DNA from: Membranipora membranacea
Lineage: Eukaryota > Bryozoa > Gymnolaemata > Cheilostomatida > Membraniporidae
Reading direction: 5' to 3'
Assembly (NCBI GenBank): GCA_914767715.1
Contig: OU612073.1
Location: 10,602,001 to 10,666,000 of the forward strand
DNA: 64,000 bases
Under the pieces are notes generated by a model. It was given only the letters and a program-made list of their open reading frames with translations. It was not told the origin of the DNA and did no database searches. This document shows, one piece after another, positions 1 to 13,000 of this stretch. The position numbers and the translations under genes were made by a program. The number at the start of each line of letters is the position of its first letter. Positions within the stretch are counted from its first letter, which is position 1.

Positions 1-56
1 ACGATGGTCTAACCTTTGACCTTAACCTAAGGTCATTCTGGTAATTAGCATGGTTT

Positions 57-131
57 CACAGAGTAAGGATATTTTCACAGAGTAAGGATATATATATCCT
101 TACTCTGTGATATATATATCCTTACTCTGTG
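57..131. repeat. Nested palindromic repeat, CACAGAGTAAGG family
   Basis: CACAGAGTAAGGAT occurs twice in direct order (from 57 and from 76), followed by two copies of its reverse complement ending at 109 and 131. The inner pair (76-109) is a perfect palindrome around a TATATATA centre. Related palindromes lie at 50489-50518 and, degenerate, at 50370-50399. A single arm lies near 42714. The pattern fits a short foldback/MITE-like repeat. Confidence 0.75.
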
Positions 132-1218
132 ATATTTTCCTGTCTCTTGTTTAGTTACTATTTCATCACTATCATTAATACGCAACTGTTTTTTAACCTT
201 TTGGCAGAACAATTATTTTGATTAATTGATGTAATGACGCCTAATATCCTAGTTACAGTTAATATTCTTAGAGGTCATTGACTGACAGGATATCAGACAC
301 GCTTGTGTAGGTGTAGGTTCTAAAATCTTGTGTCTAAAGTACAGCTCACATTGCCAATTAGACTGACATACTTCATAACCAGAACAGCTAACCATTTTTC
401 TATATTTTGTGACAAGGTGAGTTTGCGTTTCTTATCTAGATTGTACAACTCTGATTTTTTTTTTAAAACCTAAGTTAAGCCTCTCACGTTCCCTTTGCTA
501 AGTACTTCCACCATTGAATGACACACGCAGTATGGCTGAGTGGCTGAGCAAATTCTCCGCCTAACATTGGCTAATGAATGGCTTGGAAGCGTAATGATTA
601 GTTTGGAAACCTTAGAACAAAAGTACCGTGGGTAAGTTACCTGTCGGAATGATAAACCGAAACCTTGAAACTAAGCTGACCAATCTTCTTTGGATGCCAT
701 TGCCTCAAATAGTAATATCGTCAAATCAGACATAAAATGTTGAATGTATTGACAATGGAAATATTTATACTCTTAACTGAAAAGCTTTCTCTTAGAAGTC
801 CAAAGTTCAAGCTGGGCAAGAACTGATATAACCTATTAATTTAATAATTCATTAAATTTTCAGCAAGAATAGCAGAATAAACCATAAACATTCTACTTGC
901 AACCGCAGAGATGTATTGCTTCATCATTTTTTACTTAAACTTTCTCCGATAAAATTCCTGTTTATGCAAATTTAACGGTAAAAACCACAAAAAAGAAGGC
1001 AAAATTGAAGTGCCGGTGTTTTAAATTCATCCTCGGTAAATAATAGGGGCCAAGGCTTTCAATCCATCCACAGGCAACTATGACCTATCAAGTGTATGTA
1101 TTAATGGTTCATGGTTCATTTATTTGTCAGTTTTAGGTTATACACATCTTGCTGACTGATGCATCAATATTAATGAAGATGGCTATCATCAAAGACAAGA
1201 AGTCTACAACGAGAAGCT

Positions 1219-1227
1219 CTATAAAAG
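1219..1227 (+). promoter_or_regulatory. Candidate TATA box of the GPCR gene
   Basis: The string CTATAAAAG is a strong TATA match, about 390 bases upstream of the GPCR start codon. A pyrimidine-rich TTCCACTCGCAG lies about 30 bases downstream, where an initiator would be expected. Use of this promoter is inferred from position only; a spliced leader from further upstream cannot be excluded. Confidence 0.4.
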
Positions 1228-1606
1228 AGGACAAAATATCTACTGGCTGATTCCACTCGCAGTCGCTGTCGGGAACAGACTAGAACCCTCTCAACCCTCT
1301 CAACAGGCTGAGTAAACCACAAAAGAACTGCTTCAATCCATCATCATAATATATATTGGAGTCTTCAATCTCTAGTACTGAAAACAAATCAGCTCTTCAA
1401 AAGATTATCCGAGTAAAAACCCATCAAGGTACCTGTATATATTTACCTTATTGGCACTTTGCTGTTCAGTTATAAGGTGAATGTTCACAACAACACAACA
1501 TCATCGACAGGTTACATGCACAACTATAATATACACAACGTCTTTCGATTCCTCTTCTTTGAGGAGACATTAACTTAGCGCCAGATCCTGTTTGGTAGCT
1601 GAGAGC

Positions 1607-4600
1607 ATGAATTTGTCAGTCAACGATAACGCTACCTCGTCTCAGACGATGAATGACAGTGTCGCTGCCGATGATGGACTACGACTCGGTTTCTTCACCA
1701 GATTTGACGATTACTCCATAGGTACTGCCTATATACTGATGGCAGTCCTGGGTGTCACATTTAACTTACTCGCAATAGTGACCATAGCAAAAGGGAAAAG
1801 GACAAGCGGTGAAGTGAAAATCCAGCTTATAAACTTGGCGGTAGCAGACATGCTTTCTGCAGCCTTTGTACCTGCCTATGCATTGATGTCCATCCTGATG
1901 CTGAATTTCCCTCAAAGCGTGCCATTGTGTGCAACCATCAGAGTTCTAGGCTTTGGAGCATTCTATGCGAGTCCTCTTTGGAACACTGCAATCAGTTTAG
2001 AGAGAGTAGCAGTTGTCTACCTCCCTCTAAAGATGAGAAACTATACCAAGAAAATGAAGCTAATCGTAGCAGCTTTCGTGTGGACTATCGGATTTCTACC
2101 AGACTCCATAGAATCGATACTTTACTCACGTGTGGACAATTTTGGAGGGGCATGGATATGCTACGTATACCCGCCATGGCTGGAGTCACACAGAACATCC
2201 TACGAGTGGGTTGCGACCGTCAAATACTGTTTGCCATCCCTAATAATCGTGGTCTCGTATACGCTCATAGCAGTGAAACTCTGCTCCAGATCGAGGATAG
2301 GAGAAAGAGGCAGTGTCAAACAGGAAAGTAAACAAGCTAAACAAAAATCTCATGTAAGTGTAAATAAAAAACACTTCACATTAATGGCTAAGTCAGCTGT
2401 GCACTTTATTAGCTTGTGAAGAGCATACCTGCTTGCAACCTACAACCTTGGTATAAAAGTGTTTGTTTTTAGCATGTAAGTAAAGTCGAGGGGGACCCAA
2501 ACTGCAGGACGCTCCGAAATGTTGTCTTGCATACCAGCCGGGTGATTAGGGTGATAGCTAGGGTTTGAGTTAGTGTATCATCCATAAATAAATAGAAATG
2601 TACCAATCTTTGATTTTTGTTTGGTCCTGATTTGGTAACAAAGAAAACAAGCTGAAAAAAGTTTCATCCGCCAAATCTTAAACTAGCCACGTCCTGCGGT
2701 ATTGGTGGTGTTTGCCCACAGCCCACATCAAATACCTCAAGGATTACAAAATAATTTACTATCAAAATAGTATAAAAAACACATGTACCCACATAATAAT
2801 GTGTGGGGAATGATCCTTAGACTTCAAAGACATTTAAAGTACCCATACTCACTACCAACAGAAAACTGTGGGCTACTCAACATGATAAGCATTGAAATTT
2901 TGCTCTGATTCATTTTTTGAAGAAAATTTGAAATTAAGAGGTATAAAAATTCCAAATACAATTTGAAATTGCCCACTTCCTTGTGCATCAATTATTTACC
3001 ACTCACTATTCAATTAATTCAATTGAATCATATTATTAGTAAATTGTGATATGGTATATGCTGCGACCAAACAATGTTGATATCGGATAAGCAATAATTT
3101 GTATCTATTTTGCCGTACAAAAGTTGAGGCTGTTTGTGGGTTCTGCACATAGTCACCAGGGAGAGTAATTAGCCAACTGTATTTAGTACATCCTACAAGA
3201 AAGTGCAGGAATTTCGAACCATTAATTTGTTTGTCACTGAGGGCCATTACGTTAATTAAAAATGACATTTACATCCTGAAAATCTTTGACGACAGTATAA
3301 AATGTTAAACCTCATGCCAACAATTTCATGAATGTTGAGGTACGAAATCCTAAATGACAACCTGATAATTTCTGCTTACTTTTGGAAAAAGATGCACATG
3401 TCTGTAGTTGTGCCCACACCATTACAAAACACGTGCACAAAATTATAAACTTCAGGCTTGACATCGGACATCATCCATCATGTACCATGTAGGACGCAGG
3501 TGTTGAGAATGCAGTAGTGTAACGCCATTGCAGTCATGTGCACCAAATCCTAATCCTCATCCTAAATATATGTGCCATCATGATCATACATATTGTGTAA
3601 ACAAATTTCGCTGTGGGCAGGATATACAAGAGATTGCTGCCATCATATTCAAACATTTGTCGGTTGCAGGTATTGAGAATGCTGTATTGTGGCGCCACCA
3701 CCATATATATTGTGTAAACATAAACGCCTTATGTATTAAGAATGTGGTAGGGTAGTTCCGCCTCTGCCATGAGCAGGATATCCAAGACCTCAGACCTGAG
3801 ATTGCTGCCATCCTTTTCAAATGTTTGTCGGTCTTGATATTGAGAATGCAGTAGTGTGGCGCCGCCGCCACCACCACTATTTTCACTGAATCCAAGACCT
3901 CATAATACATCTGATTTTTATTGTAGGTATTGAGAATGCTTGCTATCGATGCTTCTGTGACGTTGGTGACCTGGCTACCATTCAATCTACTATACTCAAT
4001 CTCTGGAGGGGCGGATTCCATAAAACATTTTACCAGGAGAGAAATTTTAATACTTGACTCGTTATTACTAGGCCTCATGATGACTAATGTCTTCACTTCT
4101 CCAGTCATCTACTGCATATTCAACAAAGCCTTCAGGGTAAGATGACTCACCTCATATTCATACTCAACTTTTAAATATCACTTGATTAATTAGACATAAA
4201 ACCAGATTTGGTTACAATTGAAGTTAAAATGTCAATTTTTTTTCAATCTTGTAGTTGGCTATCTAAAGTTCGGTCCATAGCCATTAGCCAACCCACAAAC
4301 TGCAGCATTAAAACTAGCTCTTACGGACATTATTGGTGATATAATGATACCATTTGCAAGAAAATTGGCCAACCATCATAGCCTTAACAGCAGGCTAAAT
4401 TAGCTTAGCTTTAACAGTAGGCTTGATAAGCCATGTAGGTGGTGTATGAGGAAAACTCCACCAACTGTTTGCAAATCATGTAGGTTGTAGCCGTCCCTGT
4501 AAGAATTTGCACCTTTCCTGTTGTCACACGGGTTGTTTACCACTTGTGGAATTCTGTCAACCTGCGGCTGAAGTATTCTGTGTGGCAAATAACCACATAA

Positions 4601-5908
4601 GTTCTACGCTCTTCCTAGTGAATTTACAAGTATTGCTCACTATACATCCTGAAGGTGTTTTTTAACACCCTCAGAACTAATAATAAGCTAGTGTGGGGTG
4701 ACTTAATGTTAGCTAGCTAACTGGGAGTTGTTAATATAGAGTAAAAAGGGTGAACTAGCAATAAATTTCGCTATTTCAAGCTTGTATAACTTGGAAACCT
4801 TTTCCTCCCAGTAAAAACTTTCCTCATATAGAGTAGTCAGGACTATACGATAGATGAATGTTTTATGCAAACCACCAAAACACCATTTTAATTCCCAGAT
4901 GACAATGCAGTGAAATGATATGAATTATTCATCTATCATCAAAAATATTAACCACCATGTGACATTCCTCAAATTCCTAGACATGTATGCTGACCATAGC
5001 TGTCGGTAAAATACTCATCAGGCAATTAGTACGTTACTTAGAATTATGACAACAAGTTACTTGATTACCTAACCTAAGTGACCAAATGTTATTGTTGTTG
5101 TGGGAACAGCCCCCATGTCTGAATGCACATCCCCAAGACATGTCGCTTCGGTTAACATAAAATGTGTTAGCCGAACACGTTTTCCCTACAAATAGATACA
5201 GATAACCACAGAAACTCTATAAAAGTAATATCAATCAATTTGTTAGATGAATTAATTCACACTGCTGATAGGCTTCCCATTTGACTGCCAAAAACCGAAT
5301 TCCATTGCACATGATGTATATATGCAAACCAGCAATCAGGTTTTTTGTTGTGTATTAAATGTTCACCGGCATACTGGTTATGATTTAATCACTGACTGTT
5401 GTTGGTATTGCTATATCTAAAAACAATTTTCAGCAAGCCGGACGCTTTGGATTTCAATTACCAACCCCTTTAAAAGTAATATATGTACATTGCAAAGACC
5501 TGAGAAGAACATCGGTAGGTGGACCTGCGTTTGATGCAACCGTAAGAGTCCGGTACCGTCTCCAAAATAACCTCCATACAAACAAACATGTCGAGCTGAT
5601 GAGACTGTGTTCCGTAAAACATTTTCTTTTTTTGTTCACAGGACGATGCAAAGTCGTTATTTGGCTTTCCGGGTGATGGTAGAGGTAGCAGACCTTCATC
5701 AACAGTATCCGGATATAACACATCTCGTCACACTATGAGGACGCAGGTATCCCACGTGTCTAACACGCTGAGCGCAGACTGTCACTCAAACAGAGGTAGC
5801 AGGTTATCTGTCGCCTCGTCAGATGGGAACAACTCCCCGGTTCACTCGTCAAGTTTGAACCCCATTATACCCGCAGTCAAAGAATGTCAATACCATGACA
5901 TCAAGTAG
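1607..5908 (+). CDS. Class A (rhodopsin-like) G protein-coupled receptor, probably peptide type
   Basis: Three exons, 1607-2353, 3927-4136 and 5642-5908, all joined in phase 0, encode 407 residues. The start is the ATG at 1607; the frame is open slightly upstream but only through a TTG. The N-terminus has three N-glycosylation sequons (N2, N8, N16). Seven membrane segments follow. Visible landmarks are the TM1 Asn (GVTFNLLA), TM2 LAVAD, the disulphide Cys before TM3 (VPLCATIR) and its partner in loop 2 (WICYVYPP), TM5 with its Pro (CLPSLIIVV), TM6 TWLPFNLLY and TM7 ending SPVIYCIFNKAFR. The tail is Ser-rich. Two signatures are off-consensus: the TM3 DRY box reads ERV and NPxxY reads SPVIY. 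The third intracellular loop is Lys-rich. The ligand cannot be told; the family is typical of neuropeptide-type receptors, but orphan status is safest. The gene lies 3' to 3' with the visible end of ERCC2. Confidence 0.88.
3490..3945 (+). repeat. Imperfect ~168-base tandem repeat including the GPCR exon 2 acceptor
   Basis: The motif (G)GTATTGAGAATGC, which forms the 5' edge of GPCR exon 2 at 3927, recurs upstream at about 3500, 3670 and 3837, with a weaker copy near 3734. A companion block, AGATTGCTGCCATC followed by an ATTTGTCGG-type string, repeats 168 bases apart (3631 and 3799). A GTGGCGCCGCC-type block follows two of the copies. The copies near 3500 and 3670 keep a GCAG just before the motif and so resemble acceptor sites. 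Confidence 0.75.
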
Positions 5909-7014
5909 TGATACAAGTAGTGATCAAGTAGGATACAGACTGTACATAAAATTAAAAATTAATCCGTGTTGTGACTTTTGGGTAGCCTAGATCTTTCTTG
6001 CTTAATATTCATAGTTTAAAAAAAATCATTTTTTCAAAAATAATATGACAAACAGCTGGTAATTTAACTTTGTAGTAACACTTTTGTAATGCACACAAGA
6101 ACCACGAATTCACCCAACATTGGCTCTGCAGTTTTTTTTCATCCATAAGGATCGATTATGTTTTAGATGTTATAATGCTATGCTCTAGCATTTTTTGTTT
6201 ATTTAATGATTAAATATTGAATCATTATTAATCACTGTAAGAGTACATTCTATTATTTTTATTGACATAGTGCATATTTTGGAGATGAGTGACATTCAAT
6301 TTCCAAAAGCGTTTAGATGCAATCAGGGAGCCCAAAAACTAGCTTGGCAGCAATATGTGCATCCTTAGCGCCAGATTCATAAATCATTATTTTAGGAAAA
6401 CACATGAAACTGAACACAAAATAAAATTAACTGGATTTGTGAAATACATTATCTTTTTGAAGAATTGTTGTTCTATTTAGGCTTCGAGTTTTTGGTTGTG
6501 ATATCCTTTCCATATTGCAAAGTATTACTGTTTTATACAAGTTCTAATGCAACGAATATAGGACTGTTTTAATGTTGCATTATCCCATACAGATACATTA
6601 TATGTTTAACACATATGTATGTTCAACTGTCTTGTGAATCGTCCTTGTTAATATAATAAAACGTGTATGCAATTCATGGTTGGTATGCTGGATGAGATAT
6701 TCCTGAAATTTAGACCGCTGATGCTTACAATAGACATTTGCCATTCAGTGCAGCGGACTCCCCGAATCCAATAAACAAATCAACAAATTTCTATTTACCA
6801 TGACTGGCAAGTTATAGTATAGTAAGCCAGTCAGCTAATACAACAATAATAAGGTTTGTTATTTTCTTCAAATCGGGATTGGATAAATTTCATATTTCGC
6901 TACCTGCTCATATCAGGCTGAACGGTTTTCTGATTAACTAAAATTAATTAAATAAATAAGAAATTAAATTGATTAAAATTCAATTAATTTAAAAGAAATA
7001 CTTTATATTCATAC
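5909..7014. other. Convergent intergenic stretch between the GPCR and the visible end of ERCC2
   Basis: No coding exon is seen on either strand; the sequence is AT-rich and full of stops. The GPCR stop codon lies in a small CAAGTAGTGAT tandem repeat (about 5902-5932). AATAAA hexamers at 6655-6660 and about 6771 could end the GPCR transcript. The remaining ERCC2 exons, expected on the minus strand here, are absent. Confidence 0.6.
6655..6660 (+). terminator. Candidate polyadenylation signal for the GPCR gene
   Basis: An AATAAA hexamer about 750 bases after the stop codon, with a second near 6771. Assignment is by position only. Confidence 0.35.
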
Positions 7015-10000
7015 CTGTTCATACCATGCAGCGACGGTGTTCTCCAAGTATGAATAACTCACGAAGAAACATACCAGCCCATCTGGTACTATAGACGCCA
7101 TCTCTACTAACAGGTTACCGTAGTTACGTATTACAGCTAAAAACAAACAAACAATAACATTTTTTTTGATAAACCTTTTAATCAAAATAATTTAATTTAA
7201 TCCAAATCAATTTGGTTTTTTTTCTTGTAATATGAATAGATGATAGGCATGATGCAGCCAGGCTTTACTTGTTCGCCTTTTGAGAAGCGACTTTTTGTTA
7301 GTATATATCATTACAGACTAACTAACACGTTTGGTGCCATAAGTCATCGCCAATCAATTGGGTAAAGATTGGAGTAAAGGATCATTGAGTGAAGACAACT
7401 TAAAATAGACTCTGGTAATAAATATATCATTACATAGCTATTATTGCGGGTTTAGACCCTGGTTTTTGATTCTACTTTTGTGGCATCTAAAGACACATAT
7501 ATCATATTTGCAGTGATTTCGTAATTTAAAAAAAGCCGTTAAATGGTGCCGATAAGCCATTGAACTTACGGTCACACAGTCATTAGTTGCAATCAAAATG
7601 TATGTATGCACAATTTAAATATTCCTTAGTTAAGAATGAAATTCTCCAAAATATCTTATAATTTAATTTATTCGTAATTACAGCACTGTGGCGGCCACAA
7701 GGGAAATAATTCATATAGCTTCACTGGGGTGAAGATGCGTTCACAAAGAGTTTTTGACACATCATAAATAATAAATATATATGAAAATAAAACAGAAGAA
7801 ACATATTGATTAATATTTTCCATGCAGAGATTTTAATTTTTTGGATTATCAAAATGAATGAAGACAATTTTATCTTTCATTAGTTCTTTTCACCGCCACA
7901 GATAAATTGTGCAGACAGATGAGCATTCAAACATCGCTTGTAATATCTTTTTACAAGTACAAAAATCAAATCAAAGTCTTATGTTTTTCAAAATTCTAAT
8001 AGTATACTTCTAAATAAGTCATATTTAATTTTTATTTAGATCTTAGCTTACCTGTGTCTTCTCTGGCCTCGAATTTTGAGGTCATAGTGACCTGATCGTT
8101 ACCTCTAGTAGCCACCATGGGATATATACACTGACGGGCCAGAGACATGGAGAAAGTCGACATCAGTACAGGGTGGAAATCTAATATCTTAGGGTACATG
8201 TCTAACGGAGATAGTGTCTGAAAAAATAAGAATAAACAAAAATAATTCCTGAAACATCATGTTTAATTTTTAGTCACTAAATAAAACATGTAACATCATC
8301 TTTCGTCACAGAGTAGTCTAAGTGCTCAGACCTCCGCAATGGGAGTTAGTGGCTGCTTTCCTCATGCGGTTGATAATATTATACCACTAACTAATATTGC
8401 AGACGTCTGAGCACCTAGACTAGTCACTGATATGAAAACACTACACGGCTATCTGTTATTAAATTCCATCAGAATATAACTCTATGTGGGTTATTGGATC
8501 TAGTGAAAACTACTGGATATGGTTTCGATGCATTGATCTATATTCCGGTAACAGCTGTTCAATAACTACTATTGAGAAACTTGCCAAAATATAACGTTAA
8601 TAGAAAATAATATTTAGTGATTTTTCAATAAGCAAAATAGGCGAATTGGACTTTATACTTATATATATAAACAGTGAAATTAATATTTTGCAAATTGTCG
8701 TGTTGCGCGATTGCAAAATTTCAAATCCGATGAAAGCTTCCATTCTGTCGGGCAAACATATTATATTATGTCATATTATTGTATTGATAATCTCACTGGT
8801 TAGAAGCAAAGTAACATGACCTTTTATATCAGATAATATTGAGGATGAAAGCTTACACCGGAGGTGATGACCACAGATTGAAATCTTGAGAATACAGGTT
8901 TGATTGCTATAGAGGCGTCCATGCAGCTAAATCTTAGCACTGGGTTGGGTATTGTAGGCGTTCTGTCATCAAAGGGTTCTATTATCAACGAAAATCCTAC
9001 AAAATCAGACAAAAACATTCAAAAATAAGAAAACTATGAAAGGCCTCTATCAATGTTATCGATCAACTGTGAATAAAACATCAAAATAAAACTATGACTG
9101 CTTAAAATCGAAGAAGCACTTTGACAGTTCTGAGAAAAACATATTTGTAACCTGTGCATTGTCCTGCTCCAAATCAAATATGATAATAATCTGAACTCTA
9201 AACACATAAAAAAAACTCGACATGTTCTGCAAAGCCCAAAATCTAAGTGAAAAATATTTCTCTATAGTATGATGGAGAAAATGATCCACTTTCGTGTTCC
9301 GAGAAAAACAAATTAGTGAATTATGCTTTGTTCTGGTACATTTCAATTGTTCCCTGGATTCATAGAAGTATATTAAAAATCTACTATTTCCTGGTTCTTT
9401 GTCAAAATAGAATTTTCTGGTTCCTTTAAATTTCTATACAAATCAGGAATCCCAAAAACGTCATCACCTGTTTCTTATTGGCAAGCCGCAGGTACCAAGG
9501 TACCTTTGAATGATGAAATATGAAAACTATTGAATGTCATGCTTTTTTTATTGCTTGCGTGAAAACTCAGAATTTATTTGGAGATTTTTTTTTAAATAAA
9601 TATATGCAAATGACAATGTATGTGCCACAAATCTTTAAATCTTTAAATGACAAGCATCGTGAAACTTGAAAAATTGACACAACCTTGTTTCCCATTAGAC
9701 TTACCAGTGGTGTATGTGCTGATGAGAGTAGCAAAGCTAGTCAGCATCATAAGAGGTGAAAGGTCATCTATATCCGACAACTCAAGGGTCTGTATCAATG
9801 ATTTCATTCTCTCCGAGCAAAACCTTCAACAAAATGAATCTATTATTTATATATTTCATTAATATCTTGAATAGATCTGAAGTCATAAAACAGCAGATGA
9901 AAAACTCATTTTGAACTGGTCGGTATCATGATATGATTGAGATAATACTGGATTCAGCCTGGTATTAAACGAACCCAGTTGATACAATAATTCCACTGCA

Positions 10001-13000
10001 TACCGTATGATAGGGGGTGCCCACTCAACAAGGTAGTGATTATGAAGAGGAGGCAACAGACTCGGGTGTCGCTCGTCACTCAGAATGATGCCCCGCTCTA
10101 GGACAGAGAAGCTACGCAATACTTTTTATTATAAATACTCTAATTTTCAACATAATATTTAGTCACCACTTTTACCATTTTATATTTTACTCCTGTGTAT
10201 TTTACTGCCAACTCTTTTTTCCTAGTGGATTTCACTCCAGTACATCATACTAGGAGGAAAACAAATACATACATGCAAAATTTGAAAATTTTCGTATACC
10301 TGAGCGGCTTTCTCTCTATGCAGACTTTAGTTTGGCAGTCTTTTAGGAAGGAGGCGGGGGTCTCCTGAACTACATGCTGTATTCTAAGTCTAGTCTTCAT
10401 GTACTCCAGAAAGCGCTTCATAAACACCAAAAAATGATCTGCCTTACGTATGTTACCCGGAACACATTCTACAAACACATAATACAGTTATACATGTAAT
10501 ATTTATCATTAAGGTAATGTCAATGACCGGTCAAAATATCAACATATCATATACCTTTAGAAAGCTAATGAATGTGAGTAGCTCAATAAAAACATGTGAA
10601 AACTTTGTAACTTTTATTGAAGAGAAAGTGCAGAATAGCCTGGTTTTATCAGAGCAGATGGCAGAGTAAAATTGATCGCAAGAAATATCAAAACAGATGA
10701 AAGGACTATTCTAAGAGATCATAATTTTATTATTCGGTTCCAATACTGAATGAGGGAGATTTCGATTTGATCCTATTATTTTTATCACTCTGGTGTCCAT
10801 CCGATTCCGAACACAGCCTATTGGTGCTCAATTCTTTTTATGAAACTATTGTGTAACAATTGGGATACTACCAATATAGCGAGGAACAACTCCAGGCGTT
10901 ACCATTAACAGCATATACAGAATTTTATGAGCATCCCATGATGTGATCAAAAATTTGGGATTTCAGGTCAAATTGTGATATTTCATCATTATCCCAACTC
11001 GCTGGGACTTCCAGTAAAATCTTCTTCAAATTTGAGAGTTATAGCTAAGCACAGCAGCAGAAGTTAGTATCCAATCGGAATTTTCATCCTGCACAGTAGC
11101 TGAATCTCCTCAGAAGGACTTCCCTAGGACGATCCAAGATCGAATAGTAGGTGTTAGGTGTTTAGAGTAACTTGACACAAACTATCCAAGTTACACATAT
11201 TAAAACTGTTATCTCAATGTCAGTGTATGACACATACCATCCAATACTTCATCAGGTATAACAGGATTAGTTAATACCGAGTCTGTTTCTCTGTTTTCTC
11301 TGGCGTTACGTAATCCTTCTACCAGACGTGAATATTCATTGTTTAACTGGTCAGCATCCTTTTGTTTTATGCTGAAAAAAATTCAATCATTAAACTCGTC
11401 GAACAAAAGTGAATGTCCCATCAAAACTCATGTGTATATAACATTATGTATAATCCTCAGATAGCCATCTGTCATTAGTAGTTGGTTGAACATTTTGCTA
11501 CTGATCATAACAATAACTACATGTTAAGATAATTGAAGCAGTTTGAAACGTAATTCATATCATTTTGATGGGTTGGTGTGATCAAGGAGTTAGAGACAGT
11601 AACACTTACTCCTAGGTGTGATTAGCTATTTATCAAGTTTGATCAAATTTGCTGGCATTTTTGGTTGCTCCCATTCTATCTGTGAGCCGGTGGCTCGTGG
11701 GAGAGCAACTCTGACTTGCAGGCTTATAACATAATTGATCCTGGGAATTTAGGACCAACTAACTGCTTGATCTTATGAATGGATGCTTTATGTCAAATTC
11801 CATATGATTTAACACTCTGGATAAGATTCATACTATAGAATGTAATTAGTAGACATACTTTCTGACTTTTTCGGTGAGACTAGTAATATTCTGTGTACAT
11901 CTTTCTAATGTTTTCTTTGTCATCTTTACGCTCATCGACTCGATACATACATTGTCTATAGTCAAAACAAAATGAAGTGTTCATTATAATTATATCTTAA
12001 ACTTTGAAGTAAATACAACAGAGTGTCTTATTAACCACCATCGTCATATTCGTTGTAATAAATAAAGGAGAAACAAGACAAATTTGATTGGAGTTCCTAT
12101 CAATTGTTTGATTTAGACCACCACGTTACTAGCAGCAGTTATCCAGCCTTTGGTTTTAAGAGGACAACTCCGAAGTTCCAAAGGTTTCATTTCATTTCCG
12201 GTTTTAAATCATTACTACCAGTAAATGGACTGAGAAACAATCTCATGTATGGTTAAAACAGAACTGTTACTTGTTTACATAGACACATACCTATATTGTG
12301 AGCCTCATCAAACACAACCACAGAGTTTTTACCGAGCTGATCAGATACAACCCCTGCTATTTTAGGGTCTATCAGGTAGTAATAACTGTATACAATGAAA
12401 TTTGCGTGTGTGATCTACAAAGACATTACCAAAGATTCTGAGTTTGCTTGATGTAGTTTTGCGCGTACATATATTAGTAACCTTGTCCTGGTAAGCTTCG
12501 TTGGTGGTGGGTGTTTGTTCCTCTCACACACCAACAAAGCTTTAGTGTTATCAATATAAATTACTGATCTTTGAGCACGTTAAAATCTCTGCCTTTTATA
12601 GTAAAAATGTTTTAAGCTCTAATGATTAGATTACTCTAGCAAAGAAAGAAGTAGTTAAAATTGCATATTCAATATTGAATGACTCACGGCATATCTCGCA
12701 AGAAAATAAGGGCACACACCCTTCTTTCTCCCATACTCTTTGAGATCATCCTGAAATATATAAGCAAAAAGATGACAAAAAAATAAAACCTGAAATGGTT
12801 AAAATAAATATGTCTTCATGAGAATGTGTGAGTAAAGGTTCTATCATGAACAATCTCATATGAGAAGGTAAGTTAAATAGTCATTCCAATATCAATGCTC
12901 AAATAATTCGATAATCACCCTATGGTAAGGGTAAACCAGAAAAGATTTTCTTTTCGATAACCTTTAACTAAGTTTGTGAGTTTGTGACTTCAGCCTCTAC

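Larger units (their letters stand above)
1..1606. other. Region upstream of the GPCR gene
   Basis: No coding exon is recognised on either strand. I looked specifically for the missing C-terminal exons of ERCC2 on the minus strand and saw none. The stretch holds a nested palindromic repeat at its start (57-131), a TATA-type promoter near 1219 and probably the 5' untranslated leader of the GPCR gene. A tRNA-like A-box remnant lies around 525-570 but has no matching B box. Confidence 0.5.

Noticed and set aside
525-575. tRNA-like start (TGGCTGAGTGGCTGAGC)
   Set aside because: An A-box-like string only; no B box or cloverleaf follows at the right spacing.
1927-2331. 134-codon frame overlapping the GPCR
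   Set aside because: Out-of-frame shadow of GPCR exon 1, which has clear seven-helix features.
3528-4108. Open frames on both strands in the GPCR intron (75 and 174 codons)
   Set aside because: They arise from the ~168-base tandem repeat and from the antisense of GPCR exon 2; no family match or splice context.
9883-10119. 78-codon minus-strand frame between ERCC2 exons 10 and 11
   Set aside because: The XPD sequence runs straight from exon 10 to exon 11 with matching phase; this frame matches nothing I recognise and is treated as intron.
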